Source: Zychaea mexicana
Taxonomy: Eukaryota > Mucoromycota > Mucoromycetes > Mucorales > Lichtheimiaceae
NCBI RefSeq assembly: GCF_025766255.1
Contig: NW_026516684.1
Span: 248,001 to 312,000, forward strand
Reading direction: 5' to 3'
DNA length: 64,000 nucleotides
Shown here one piece after another: positions 11,121 to 23,049 of this stretch (the stretch's first letter is position 1; each line of letters begins with the position of its first letter). Below the pieces are notes generated by a model that was not told the DNA's origin, did no database searches, and saw only the letters and a list, made by a program, of their open reading frames with translations. The position numbers and the translations under genes were made by a program.

Positions 11121-13356
11121 TAAAAAATAGTTAATTGAAGAGAGAAAAAAGATTCCAAGGATATGTTAATGTTTAGGGGTGTTGTCGATCGAGTGTGAAT
11201 TGGAAAAGGTTGCTGTTAAATTACAAGAAAAAAAGAAGGAGGGAAACTGCTTTCTCTCAAAGCCGAATCAAACCAGCCCTTCCGTTTACTCCGACTGGGC
11301 TGGTTTCAGGATTGTACTTGGTTCAGGTACTCTATTTCCATCAGTGAGCAATAGTGATACAGCAATAGTAACTGCTCGTAGAGCACATATTGAACACCCG
11401 TGTGGGCTCTTGAGGGGAGTTTTTTTTAACAAGCTTGGAAATCTACTCATAAGAGAACACACAGAATGTCGCAGGTGCTCTGATGGATGAATATCTGCAT
11501 AGGAGAGCGGACCCATGAATCTGTGATAGTTGAAGCATAAGAAATTTGACAACAGCTATAGCCATCAAGAATAAACGCAGATGTTTATTGAATACTCGGG
11601 TTGGAAAGAGCGAGATAAGTGGAGAGACTGACTGTTTTACGCCAAACAGCGTGACACTTTTAAGCTCGGAACGATCCTTCGCGCTCTTATAGTGTCAAGT
11701 GTAATACATGGGAGATGCAGGCGGATTCTTTTTACTCGTCTCGTGCTAACAATGTCGAAAAGAAAAGCATTACTATTTTCAACGTCTATGAGAAATTGAG
11801 GAGTTTACGCTGCATTTATCGATAAATAAGCTTATCTGCTTCTTTACAATATAGTTCATGATTTTGTGGTTTGCTTTCAACATCTTCGTATTGATGACAT
11901 TCAACTGCGTCGACAATTACCAGCTATGCCAACGGCTACTCAACCAGTCTTGCAGCAGCAGTAAGCGCTTGTGAGCTTGCTCGTAACTTGCTATATGATA
12001 TCACATCCCCAATTTGCTTGTTGTGGTCGCGACGTGCTACTTACAAGCAGCACGTTCTGGAACTTGAACACTGGCGCTTTGTAAACTCTTGCTTGTTTCA
12101 CTGTTTTTTCTGACCAATGTATCTTTGGACACTGCCATCATCACCAAACGTACGATACACGGTAAAGGTCGGAAAGCAGCTCACAACCGTCGCCAGTATA
12201 AGGCCTCTAATTGTGCACTAGGTATATCATCGTGCAAATCGAGTCGGTTCAGTGTGTGATAGACCGATATGTTATGTTAAACATCGACGTATGGTCCTCC
12301 TGTATATAGCACAATCTAATAATGTTCGTTGAAAATTTCGCTGGTCGATATCCCAAACACTTTTGATCAAGATATCAAAGTATTAAGTGTAATATATAGA
12401 TTGGAAAGTATGACTCGCATAGCAGTAAAAACAAGGAGTGAAAACGAGTACGCGGTAACGACAGAGTAGTCTGCTATCGTCAGTAAGTATTAGCTCACTT
12501 CCGCATTCAATAAGAAGGAAGTCCTTGACTCGAAGTCTTATAGGTTTTCGTTGTTGTTGGAAGAACGCAAGTGCTTGCTACACCAAGTAATGGATAATGA
12601 GCATCTATTCACGTTATTAGTAATACCATTTGAAACGCGAAAAGAAAAAAAAAACGTTTCTTTACCTTAGATGCTTTTGAAACATCTGTTGCTGCCAGCA
12701 GTAGACGTAACAAAATGGGCATACAGAGAAAGCAAAATTTAGTATCTTCATATGGCAGCTCATAGGTGGACCGTGCGATTTTTTCTTTGCATTATTTTTC
12801 ATCACGCCATGCTGCACCATAGTGTTTGAACTTCTAGCTGTTGCTTTTCAATATCATGTTGTAGAACTGCTACATATGGACGAAACACACGAGGATGTGT
12901 CTCTTTTTTTTATTGAAGTCTTTGAATATTAAAACCCTTATCCTAGTTTCGAAGCTACTGTTTCTCTGTTAGCGTGTGTGTACTATATTCTGTATGAGAA
13001 ATAGAATTTGCATTGTTCATAACTATTACAACACTCTATCGCTTGGTGGCTTGCTAGTGACGAGACAAATCGAAACTTTGGGGGCGGCAGATGCACCTAC
13101 TCTTTCATGCTATAGCATTCATTACAGCAGCCGAGAAGAAGAAGAGAAGAAGGGGCAGGCTTTCACTCCTTTTCCTCAAACAACGTTATTATTGTTATGC
13201 AACCAACCAATTGTTTCAGCAAAAGGGATAATATCTCCGATATTTGCCCTGCAGCAGCAGCACCAGCTTTCGAAAGCAACCGCGTCTAATACCCAAACTT
13301 GTTTTCTTTGTGTCGCAACAACAATAACGGTTTCCCGCCCTATTACAGTAACCGCA
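11121..13356. other. Intergenic region between CDC34 and the golgin gene
   Basis: Divergent promoter space for CDC34 (left) and the golgin-like gene (right). It contains a perfect 10-bp hairpin (AAACCAGCCC / GGGCTGGTTT, 11270-11306, 17-nt loop). A long frame from 12976 reads into the golgin start but is best taken as leader sequence. No other gene is supported. Confidence 0.45.
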
Positions 13357-16300
13357 ATGGCCGACGCTGAATCTGAAGAAGCCAGAAGAGCCAAGGTGCT
13401 GGCTGCTAGAAAAAAGGTGAGAATTATTACAGTACCATGCTATACTACGAAGAAGTGTGGATTCTCATTTATTTATTTTGTTACAGCTCAAGAAATTCCA
13501 GAGCAAAAAACACGTTCCTGAAGATGAGCACTCAGTGACATCATCGCCAACACAACCTGCATCAACTTTGGACACCAAGTAACAACTTTAGAAGCCAGAA
13601 TCTCTCAAGGGTTAGGATAATGAAAATATGGAACTTAACGTTTTATTTATTGTAGTGCCAATGAAGAACAGTCGACACAGGAACTGCAGATAAGTCAGGG
13701 TGACACGTCGTCAGTAAACTTAGAAGCCGTCCGCTCCCCGACAGCAACAGCAACGACAACAGAGGCAGAAACAGCTGACAATGGTAACGTTACGGCTGCA
13801 CCACCGAACGGCCAAGCAGAATGGGCGTCCAAGGAACACGCGCTTCGACAACAATGGCAAGCGGAACTCGACGCAGTTGACAAAAAGCATCAAACAGAAC
13901 TGACCTCCAAGGGCGAAGAAATCTGCCGTACACAACAACGAGTGGAGGAATTACAACGCGCTCTTGAAGCAAAAGATACAGACACCAAGCAACAGCTTGA
14001 CAATGTAACTCAGTTGCTTAACGACAAGGAGGCAGAGCTGCTTGATATCCAACAAATGCTGGATCAACAACGACAGGCAGTGAAGGGTGCAAAGCAGCAG
14101 GCTAAAGAAGAGTTGGATAAGGCCCATGCTGAACATGTATCAGCAGCACAAAACCAAACAGACGAACTGGACCGAACGATTGCTGAAAAGGACGCTGAAA
14201 TCCAACAAATTATACGATCCACAGATGACAAAGTTGCTCGGATAAAGCAACAGTTGAGTGAAGCAGATACTGCTGCACAAACAACCACGGAACACTTTGA
14301 AAAAGCAGCAGCAGAAAAGGATGCCAAATTAAAAGAGTTGCAACAACGAATCGACACCAAAGAGCACGAAATTAATCAGATCAAACAACAGTTTAGCGAC
14401 ACGGATACTGCCAGACAAACGATGGCGACCGAAATAAGCCAATGGAAACAAACTGCAACGAACAAGGACGCGCTTTTGAAAACCAAAGACAATGAAATCG
14501 ACCAGGTTAAACAACAGCACGAAGCAGCAACGGGTGAAATACAAAAGTTGAAGCAGTCGTTAGACGAAAAGGAAAAACTTGTCAAATCAAACAAGGACGA
14601 AGTTGCCCTGACCAAACAGGAACTCGACAAGGTTGTTGCTGCCGGACAAACAATGGGCACTGAGCTCGAACAGCTAAAGTGGTCGATCGCTGAAAAGGAA
14701 AAACTTGTAAAGTCGAAACACGAAGAGATCCAGCAACTTGAGCAACAACTCATCGATGCTCTCGATGTGCACAAGACAACGGACGGGGAGCTGAAACAAA
14801 TAAAGCAACTGATATCTGATAAGGATAAGCTTGTTGAATTAAAAGACAACGAGCTACAGCAGACTAGGGAACAGCTTCACAGTGTCAGCACCACACTGCA
14901 ATCGATGACTGTCGAGATTCAGCAATTGAAGCAGTCAATCGATGAGAAGGATCAGCTTGTCCGGTCAAAAGAAGAAGAACTTGCTCAGACCCAACAACAG
15001 CTTGATAACGTCAGCAACACACATCAAATAACGACGGAGAAACTAACACACACGAATACCAAGGTGGATGAACTGAATCAGCTGCTCACAGCAAAGGAAA
15101 CCGAACTTGCTGAAATCAAGAAGCAACTCAAGGAAGCCACTACTGCTGGACAGAAGCTGGCTGACCAAATCAAACAACTTAATATGTCCTCTGCTGATAA
15201 GGAAAAAGAGTTACGGGATATCATCAGTACAAAGCAAGACGAGATCACACAAGTTCAACAGCAACTTGATACTGTCACTCAATCCCAACAAACAACAAGT
15301 AACGACTTGCAGCAAGCAACAACCAAAGTGGACGAGCTTGAGCAACAGATCAAGTCGAAAGAAACAGCAATTGGGAATGTCCAGCAGCAACTTGACGATG
15401 CCAATAGCGCCCATCAAAAGATGGCGAGTAAAGTGAAGCAAATGTCAGTGAAGACAAGCGAGTTGGAACAGCAATTGAAAGCAAAGGAGACGGAAATCGG
15501 CCAGATGAAGCAACAGTTTGATGAGACAAAAAAGACTCAGCAAACGATATCGGCTGATTTAAAGCAAGCGGCGACCAAGATAAACGAGCTGGAACAGCAA
15601 GTCAAGACTAAAGAGGCAGAGCTTGGCCAGATTAAGCAGCAGCTCGAGCAAGCCAACGGTGCTCAGCAACTTACAGCAAGTGAACTGAAGCAAACATCAT
15701 TGAAGGTGGCCGAAATGGAGCAGCTAGTCGAGGAAAAGGAAAAGGAAATACAACAAACCAAGCAGCAACTTAATGCCGCACACGAAGCTCAGCAGACAAC
15801 GACGAGCGAACTCAAACAAGCAACAGCCAAGGTGAATGAATTGGAGCAGCTCGTTGAATCAACACAAGAAGAGTTGCAGCAAACTAAGCAACAACTCAAC
15901 GACAGCACCACTATTCAACAAACAACGGCTGATGAACTCAAGCAAACGTTTGCCAAAGTATCCGAGCTTGAAAAGGTCGTCAGCGCAAAAGAAAATTATA
16001 TTAGTCAGATCAAACAACAACTCGACGAGACCAATAGATCCCTAGAAGCGACAATTAAAAATCTGGGTCAGGCATCAGCCAAAGTGGGTGAATTGGAGCA
16101 GACGGTCGAATCGAAGCAGGATGAAATCCAACAGACCAGACAACAACTCGACAACGCCAACAAGACACAGCAGACGACGGCCAACGAATTGATGCAAGCA
16201 TCGGCCAAGGTGGCTGATTTGGAAAAAGTGGTCGAGACAAAGGCAGGCGAGATACATTGGGCCAAGCAAGAACTTGAACAGAGCTCGAACAAGCAAAAGG

Positions 16301-18387
16301 AGCTGAATGAAGAAATCGCACAGCTAAAGCAGTCTGCAGTCAGTAAAGAGCAAGAATGGCAACAGCACAGAGACTCTCTTCAGCAACAACTGGACGATGC
16401 AGCTGCAACACTAAAGACTACGTCCTCCGAACTTGAACAAACATCTGCCAAAGCCAAGGAACTACAGGAGCTGGTGCAGTCCAAAGAAAAGCAGATCAAT
16501 GATACAAAGAAGCAGCTCGATGAAGCGCGAACGTCTGGCCAATCCCTCACTGATGAGCAAGAAACGCTGAAGCAGGCGCTCAGAGAAAAACAAGCAGAGC
16601 TAGAACAGATTGGCAAGTCCAAGAAGGAGCTTGATACGGCCATGCAAAAGGCTCAGGACGAATTAAGGGTTGTCAAGCAAAAGGACGCCGAACAAGAATC
16701 CGATTTAGTTAAACTGAAAAAAGAACTTGAAGCCAAGCAAATCAGTTTTGAGGATGTTCAGGAACAACTTGAAAAATCCAATGTTGCCTGCCAAGAGCTT
16801 TATGCCGATGTGAAGAAGTTCAAGGAGATCATTGCTCAAAACAATGCAGAAGCCAGTCGATTACAAGGCCTAGTAGAAACAGGAGAACACGAGCTCCGTG
16901 AGAGTCGTGCTGTGGCGGACGAACTGAACGGTCAACTGGAAGTGTTCAAGAAACGGGTTTCTGGACTAGAAGAAATGGTTCAAGTGACGCAAAAGGAGTA
17001 CGAAAAGGGCACACGAGACCTGCAGCAAAACCATCAAGAAAAGCAAACGCACTTCAACACACAGATCCAGGACCTGAATGACAAAGTTGTTGCGGCAGAG
17101 AGCAAACATGCAGAACAACAAGCAGCTATTGAAACAAAACACGCAAAGATCCACGAGCTTCAACAGCAGCTGGATAAGGCCAATGCCGATGTCGAAACGG
17201 CACAACGTGCCATGAACGGCGAGATGGAGCAAATAAAGATTGAAAAAGAGGCCGAGCTTGAACGATTACAAAAGGAACATGCTGATACGCGTACCGAATT
17301 CGATAGAGAGAGAAACACGCATGCAGAAGCGATTGCAACAATGGATGGAAAGGAAAAGCAGCTGACAGCCGAAATCGAGTCATTACAACAAACGATGAAG
17401 CATGCACAGGAAGACGCTGTCAAACTGCAGAAGGCCATTGATGACAAGGATGCCAAACTGGGTCAGGTCACTGAGCAACTCGAAATGCTGACAGCAGAGT
17501 TCGAATCCAGTCAAAAAACGATGGCAAACCAGTTGGCCGACAAGGATGCCGAGAAAGAAAGCCAGAAGAAACTAGCAGCTCAGTCTGCCGAGCGGATACG
17601 CAGTGAGTTGGAGTCGGCACACGGAAGGCTGCAGCAAGAATCGCAAGCCCATTGTAATACCAGAGAAACGCTTGCACAGCTTCAAAGTAACATACTCATC
17701 TTTTTCTTTTCTGTTGGAGGATACTACATCATTCGGAATCATGCAGTTTGCTAACATGTACAAATCGGGGGGCTTATCTAACTAGATGAGTTAAAGGAAA
17801 CGCGAGCACAGCTGGATACATTGCAAGAAAAAGCCAATGCAGCAACGAACAGTGTTGACGGTCAGAAAGAAGAAGAACAAGATTGGAAAGCACGCTATGA
17901 GCAACGGACAGAAGAATACACCGAACTACAACGCCGACTGGATCGGCAGCTCGAGGCATTCAACACGATCCGGGGCGAACTCACGACTGTACGCGACCGA
18001 CAATTGGAAAACGAAGCTCGGCTAGAACGTGAAAAGCGAGAACTGGAAACGACGTTACAGCGATTGCAAGCCGAATACAAGGGCCATCTTGATCGTATGT
18101 GGGAACAGCAACGCAATACACAAGAAACCATGGAAACGCGGAGGACGGCTCTGGATGAAGCTCAGGTCAAACTCATGATGAATGGACTGAGTCCAGTCAG
18201 TGAGGACGAGTTTGAGTGGCCGAGCGACAATGAAGAAGAGCAACGAGACGAGGAAGTAATCCGAGGACGACGCATGCAACACCAGCCTACTGTAGGCAAA
18301 CTACCGCCTTTGGAAAAGCCGGCATTCTTCCAATTTCTGGAAACGCCACGGTGTAGTGGATGTCAAAGTGAGGTGATTGATATCTAA
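13357..18387 (+). CDS. Golgin-like coiled-coil protein (GM130/Bug1-like)
   Basis: Four exons (13357..13416, 13487..13578, 13656..17686, 17786..18387) encode 1594 residues. The N-terminus has the short basic segment LAARKKLKKFQ, resembling the KLAAAKKKL start of GM130-type golgins. Residues from about 130 to 1480 are almost continuous coiled coil built on a 42-residue repeat. The C-terminus is acidic (SEDEFEWPSDNEEE), then ends PRCSGCQSEVIDI: a CxxC (C1584, C1587) just before a hydrophobic C-terminal tail. In animals, golgin tails of this kind bind the PDZ domains of GRASP proteins; fungi have Grh1 as GRASP and Bug1 as GM130-like partner. A cis-Golgi tether is therefore inferred. Coiled coils evolve fast, so other long tethers (Uso1-, Imh1-like) or spindle-pole proteins cannot be excluded. 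The last intron (17687-17785) removes an in-frame stop. Confidence 0.75.
14530..16300 (+). repeat. 126-bp (42-residue) coding repeats in the golgin-like gene
   Basis: About 14 successive units align at a period of 42 residues, exactly six heptads. A typical unit starts ELEQ.V.SKE.EI.Q.KQQL and ends TT.SELKQA.AKV. Units between about 15300 and 16300 are the most alike; upstream units use a diverged version with LKQSIDEKEKLVKSK. This points to stepwise tandem duplication. Confidence 0.85.
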
Positions 18388-18856
18388 ATTCTGTACATAC
18401 AAATAAACATTCAAAACAACACATGTAAACATATACGCAAGTAAAAAACTCTGTTGCATGAATGTGGCTCTATTTAGTTTAGCAGTTTTGTTCACGGCTA
18501 TACATATTGCCTTCCTACTACTTGCTGCTGCAAAGACGGTATTACTGGTTGTAACGATGGCCACTACCGAGCAAAGGCAGATAGCTATGGCGACAATCAC
18601 TATGAGTACAACGCTGTTTATTGCTATGATACGACACGCTACTGGTTTCTCAACCTATTTATGCGGCTTGTTGCTACGTGAAAAATCGGAGTGCAACATT
18701 TATTAAAAGCGAACGTTGTCACCAAAACGTTTCTTCCTTTTTTTTTTGCTTTGCTGCCAGAGCCATTTGATAATACTAATGTAACCTTGCTTTTTCGGAA
18801 ATGAATAAATAATATCATATATACAATTAGTATCATGTTGCATATGATATTGCTTT
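18388..18856. other. 3' flank of the golgin-like gene
   Basis: Contains the likely 3' untranslated region, with an AATAAACAT-like signal around 18400. No gene is supported. Confidence 0.4.
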
Positions 18857-19272
18857 AAATCACTCTGCCATATCTACAACGCGTCATAGCTTACCCCTTT
18901 GGACTTGAAGCGAGATTGACAGCTCTGACATCTTAATGTCATCTTAAGCAAGATATGCAGCATCCAAAGGAATATACGAGGATATTACAGCGCCTGGGGC
19001 TTGAGCTTTTTGATTAGAGCAAAGAACGGATCAGGCGACAACACCCAGAACGTTCTCCTTTCGTATCCTTCAGTGTACTTTTGAGCTACAATCCGTGCTT
19101 GCAGCTGTTCGAAGTATTTGTCTAGTACATCATCTTTTAAATCTCGGTTTTTTTTTGGATTGCTATATGCTATTAATGTAATGATGCACGATATCGAGCA
19201 AAAGGTATTTTATTAGCACCTTTAGTCAATTCCTTGATTATCATACTGTCCGCACATGGTATTAGCGTCTTA
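18857..19272 (-). repeat. Dispersed repeat, copy L (inverted relative to the copy at 62.1-64.0 kb)
   Basis: Read on the minus strand, this segment matches 62095-62238 followed by 63718-64000 at high identity with few indels. The shared part includes the C-terminal codons of an ORF (KGANKIPFARYRASLH, then a stop) and a second conserved frame ending SPDPFFALIKKL. Copy L has no insertion; its TTAAAAGATGATGTACTAG site is where copy R carries a transposon. Similarity ends near 19272 on the 5' side; the other end may run past copy R's window edge. Confidence 0.9.
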
Positions 19273-19964
19273 CCATTTCGCATACCATTGCGATCGCTAT
19301 TTTCAACTACATCATCGTTGTCTTCGTCATCACTACTGTCTTCAGAGTCTTCCATCTCATCCCCAAATTCGTCCATATCTTCAGTAGGCGCAGATGCTAA
19401 AGCCATTTCTGTCAAAGAAAGTGCTGGATGGATATAACCACTCGTCACCGTACTGGTGTACCCCCTTGAAGCAGCTTGGGCTTCATGGCTATCTGTATCA
19501 AACACGGCTAGAAATAGAGAGCTTTCAGTTTCCTTATCTGTGACATTGCGAGAGACTGGCGCAGTGCTGCTAGATGAAGTATCACTATGTTGTTCTCCTT
19601 GTCTGCCGAAGGACAGTAGAGACTGACAAGAATCCGCGTTTTCTTTCATTTTTGGTCTGCCCGCTTTGTGATTTGGAAAATTTTTCTGGCCTCGAGGTCG
19701 TGTTTTTTTTGAGTGAGTTTGTACTTTAGCGTGAAATGACTTGAGGAATAAAGATAATGAGAAGATTACGACCGTGTTAAAACGAACAATAACGGATTGC
19801 GTCGTTATCATACAAACGCCGAAGTATTTCATGCTACCCAGACTAAAGCAAGCATTGGCTTTAACATAGCCCCACCTTTTGGTAACTCTGATCTTTGCAA
19901 CGAGCAGCATACCCATATGTCCTCCCACAATTACCACTTTCGACTTCCAACAAAGTATATCCAT
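19173..19964 (-). CDS. Hypothetical protein carried by the dispersed repeat
   Basis: A single frame of 263 residues with an ATG at 19964. It has a hydrophobic N-terminal region, a basic patch with an AT-hook-like KAGRPKMK, Ser/Thr-rich linkers, an acidic run (DSEDSSDDEDNDD) and a conserved C-terminus, IIKELTKGANKIPFARYRASLH in outline. The last 25 or so codons are repeated at 62.1 kb, where the stop is TGA instead of TAA at the same position, which suggests selection for this end. An internal Met could be the real start. The family is not recognised; it may belong to a transposable element or a multicopy gene family. Confidence 0.45.
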   Translation of the reverse strand: MDILCWKSKVVIVGGHMGMLLVAKIRVTKRWGYVKANACFSLGSMKYFGVCMITTQSVIVRFNTVVIFSLSLFLKSFHAKVQTHSKKTRPRGQKNFPNHKAGRPKMKENADSCQSLLSFGRQGEQHSDTSSSSTAPVSRNVTDKETESSLFLAVFDTDSHEAQAASRGYTSTVTSGYIHPALSLTEMALASAPTEDMDEFGDEMEDSEDSSDDEDNDDVVENSDRNGMRNGKTLIPCADSMIIKELTKGANKIPFARYRASLH

Positions 19965-20272
19965 TTAGCCACCCTTTCTCCCCATTGACTAAAAAGCATC
20001 GAGTATATAGATGTACCAAATATTAATTATATTTCTGAGGAAAATGGGGATGTATATGCTATGTAATCGACTTTACACTGTGATACGTAGTATTAAATAT
20101 AAAAAAGTCCAATGTCAATGCCCTCATCGGTGATTTGTGCTACAAACAGAATGGATTAGTATAATTTTAACTTTTTTTTCTCTTCTTTTTTACTGTTCTT
20201 TTCTCTTTTTTGTTATCATTATATGATTCTCTTCTTCTTTTTTTCTTTTCTCTTTTTTTGTATTTTTTTTTT

Positions 20273-20777
20273 TTATGATAGATGAGGAAGTGGTATAATA
20301 ACGGACGGCACACACGGTTGTATCAAAGGATGACGGTCGTAAGCATGTTGGGTGGTAGTTGATTTTGTGTACGGAAGTCGCACTGTGAATGATTCATTGA
20401 TAGCTTGATAACCTTCGTCATCGCCGATGCAAGCAGATACCAATGACCAGTTGCTTCGTTTTGTCTTTTTGAGTGTGAATGTGAAGGTAATATATCTTCG
20501 CGTAGAGCTCCTGTCAGCGTGAAAAAGTAAACATCATATTAGTGTTTGTGTCACTCGTATGTAAAGCTCTATTTTTACATGCCTGACGGATGACCCATTT
20601 TGTTTTGCTTATTGCGAGCTCGTTTTTGTGACTTTACGGTTCTTTGCGCCTCTGTGGCAACAGAAACCAACGACTCTATGTGTAGGTATAGATAAACAAC
20701 GTTAGACATTTTTGATTCGATAAAGGCCTGATGCATGCACTGTAGCAAAGCATGCTCTTCTTATCATTACCTGGCAT
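20273..20777 (-). CDS. Small hypothetical protein, three exons
   Basis: Exons 20771..20777 (7 nt: ATGCCAG), 20579..20675 and 20273..20510 give 113 residues with consistent phases. The first intron has a GTAATG donor, a TCTAAC branch site and an ACATAG acceptor. The N-terminal part is basic (QRTVKSQKRARNKQNK). The second part alternates hydrophobic and polar residues as in a beta-rich domain (RYITFTFTLKKTKRSNWSLV), and the C-terminus is Pro-rich. The last frame stays open for 79 codons. No family recognised. The 7-nt first exon may be wrong if the gene extends upstream into the frame at 20783-21014. Confidence 0.45.
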
Positions 20778-20782
20778 ATATT

Positions 20783-21014
20783 TTATTTGGTGAGCTCTTC
20801 TGCGCTGTTAGCTTTGATAGCTAAGCCGACAGCAGGTTGTGATTTAGTTTGGATATCTTGGATGATCTTGTAAGGTCTTGACAGTGTGTTCGTCAGGAGA
20901 TAGATTCGTCGTGAGAGTATTTTGAAAAATGAAAAGAAGCTTTCGTGCCGATGCATCCCGCGTGTGCCGTCGAGGTGTTGTGTTGATTTACAAACGGGTA
21001 TTTTTTCTAAACTA
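20783..21014 (-). CDS. Possible upstream exon or separate small gene, unrecognised
   Basis: After a TTTTTAG acceptor-like site, a frame runs 76 codons and ends ANSAEELTK-stop, only 5 bp before the ATG of the three-exon gene downstream. The segment YKIIQDIQTKSQPAVGL reads like real protein. It could be the end of a separate gene or part of the downstream one separated by a frame change. No family recognised. Confidence 0.3.
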
Positions 21015-21277
21015 CTAAAAACATACACTATTAGTTTTTCCAATCATTTGTTGCACTTACCACTCAATGAGGGGACGACTTGGAGTGAAAAATAGAACAT
21101 GTGTGATAAAACAGCGAACGAAAGAAATAGAAATTGGGAAAATATGGATTGTAGTTCTTGTGACAGAAAACCAAATGGATGATATTTCGAAAAGGTTCTG
21201 TCTATTTTGTTAAAGTGTGTTATAGTTAGTATACTCGTCACATAGTAACAGCGCTTCCTTAATCTTAACCTACCACA

Positions 21278-21598
21278 TTATCTGCAGAATTCAAACATTT
21301 TGATCGCGTATAATAGCGGTTTCACACGTCCAACGCACACGGCGGCCATTAGTCTTGTCGGTTTGGGATCCAGAATGAATCGTTTGATAACATCCAGTTC
21401 GACAGCTGTGCATGATCGAGCAGTAGCTCTTGAGCACGCATATGCCTCGATCATTGAGCCTCGATCATTGATAAGAGCATGACAGCTTCTTGTCACCGTG
21501 TTGACATTGTATGGTTTTTGTGGGTCTTGATAGCGATAGCCTCGGCGCTGATGCTGCTGCTGCTGCTTGGCTTGGGAACTGCTGAAAACCGTGACCAT
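21278..21598 (-). CDS. Hypothetical protein with poly-Gln start
   Basis: A 106-codon frame with a genuine ATG at 21598. It begins with a Gln-rich stretch, then a mostly helical-looking part (LDVIKRFILDPKPTRLMAA). It ends with a TAA close to a GTAGGT donor-like site, so it may be a first exon. No family recognised; neighbouring DNA looks like decayed repeats. Confidence 0.3.
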   Translation of the reverse strand: MVTVFSSSQAKQQQQHQRRGYRYQDPQKPYNVNTVTRSCHALINDRGSMIEAYACSRATARSCTAVELDVIKRFILDPKPTRLMAAVCVGRVKPLLYAIKMFEFCR

Positions 21599-21622
21599 TG
21601 CGTGTACCGCTTGTCTTAATTA

Positions 21623-23040
21623 TCAAGGATAGCTGGATCGATTGTCCGTGTTGCTGGATTCGATGATGACCGCAATTATTGGATATGCTGCTTGCTTAGC
21701 AATGTTGGTGTTTGTCCTCGATGGGTTGCCGCCAAAAAACCCAATGACTGTTGAGTTTGTGGATCGTCTCAGCACAAAATAAGTTGGTTTGATACGAGTG
21801 ATCCACCTCCTGGCTTGTTGTGTGTGCTGCGTGCCCAACGCTATATCTGTAGGCTTGTCATTTGTTGCCACCAGCCACTAGAAGACCCAAATGGCATGTG
21901 TTTAAATTTTTCCGTGTGTTGACAAATAGTATTTTCAAAATCGGGCTAATCGCTTGTATGGCTGTGCGTGCTGCTGCTCCAGCGCTTGGTAGTTACTGCC
22001 ACTTGTTGCCGCCGCCATCGAGTCGTAGGTGGTAGGTAGTCACGTAGATAAACGTTTCCATGCATTTTGTTGCGGTGTTGATTATTGATGGTGGCTCACC
22101 AGGATGGTCGTACCGTGTGTGCTGCTCAACTTTCTTGTTTCTTCATCGCTTGTTGCTTGTGGATGGGCCTTGACATGGTGTAGTCAGTCAGATGGGTTCT
22201 TGCTGTATCCAATGTTGAAAGGGGGTGCTCCGTCGCTTATTGTTGACCAACTTGGTACACTTTGGGTCAATCCATTGTTTGTCGCATTCAAAGTTGCTCG
22301 CTTGCTTGCTCCTGGTAACTGCAGCCTCACATAAGGGCCGCCAAACCCTATGAGCCTCCTCCATGGCCGAGTCCTTCTGCTGTCGCGCGTGAAGATAAAT
22401 GGTGAAAATGACCATGTCCGTTGACTTGAGTGATAGAAAGAGAATGAAACATGGTCGTCCACGTTGGTACAAGACTTGTCCGATCTTCAAACAGATTTGT
22501 TATCCAGATTCTCCTTGACTACAATTTGCCGCCTGAGGTTGAACTTGGTTGTCTGATGACTTGTGAGATATATGGCAATCAGCTTGATAGTTGTCGCACT
22601 ATTGCCAATCGTGATCGTGGGATTGATGTATCGATAGCCCCAGCAAGAAAGTCTTGTGCTTGGTAGGCGTCGCTGTCTTTTGCTCAAAGCATCGTTGATC
22701 ATGCCAGTTTGGTCCAGGATTCAAAAGGTCGGTTTGACTTGGATCGATAGGTAGGGACCAAAGCGGATGCTGGATCGACGCCGCTTGCTGAAATTGCCTT
22801 GTTTGTCCGAAGAAATTCACGTCCTGAGTATAACCGACGGTATGCCAAAAACTTGGGATGGTGCTACATTCTTGTGGATTGTCGTAGCATGGTACCTTTT
22901 TGTCGGATGTCACAATGTTGTTTCGCTCGGTTTAAAATGGCAGCAGCAGCAGCAGCAGCGATTCACACGAAAATCAGAACGATAAATACGCCATTGGCTT
23001 CTTTGAGAGTCACTCGAGAGAGATAGGTTCGGACCGTTTG
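21623..23040. other. Degenerate accessory DNA, possibly an old retroelement
   Basis: Several medium-length minus-strand frames (21623-21871, 22188-22490, 22487-22702, 22599-22913) overlap in different phases without start codons or splice sites to join them. The phrase IGNSATTIKLIAIYL in 22487-22702 faintly resembles the endonuclease of non-LTR retrotransposons. A (CAG)6-like run lies near 22940. No intact domain was recognised. Confidence 0.3.
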
Positions 23041-23049
23041 GATATCAGG

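Noticed and set aside
12976..13356. Upstream extension of the golgin frame to an earlier Met
   Set aside because: The GM130-like N-terminus starts at 13357 with MADAESEEARRAK; the upstream residues are low-complexity leader-like sequence.
22487..22913. Non-LTR retrotransposon endonuclease
   Set aside because: Only one short phrase is suggestive; catalytic motifs and a reverse transcriptase were not found, so it is mentioned only as possible decayed DNA.
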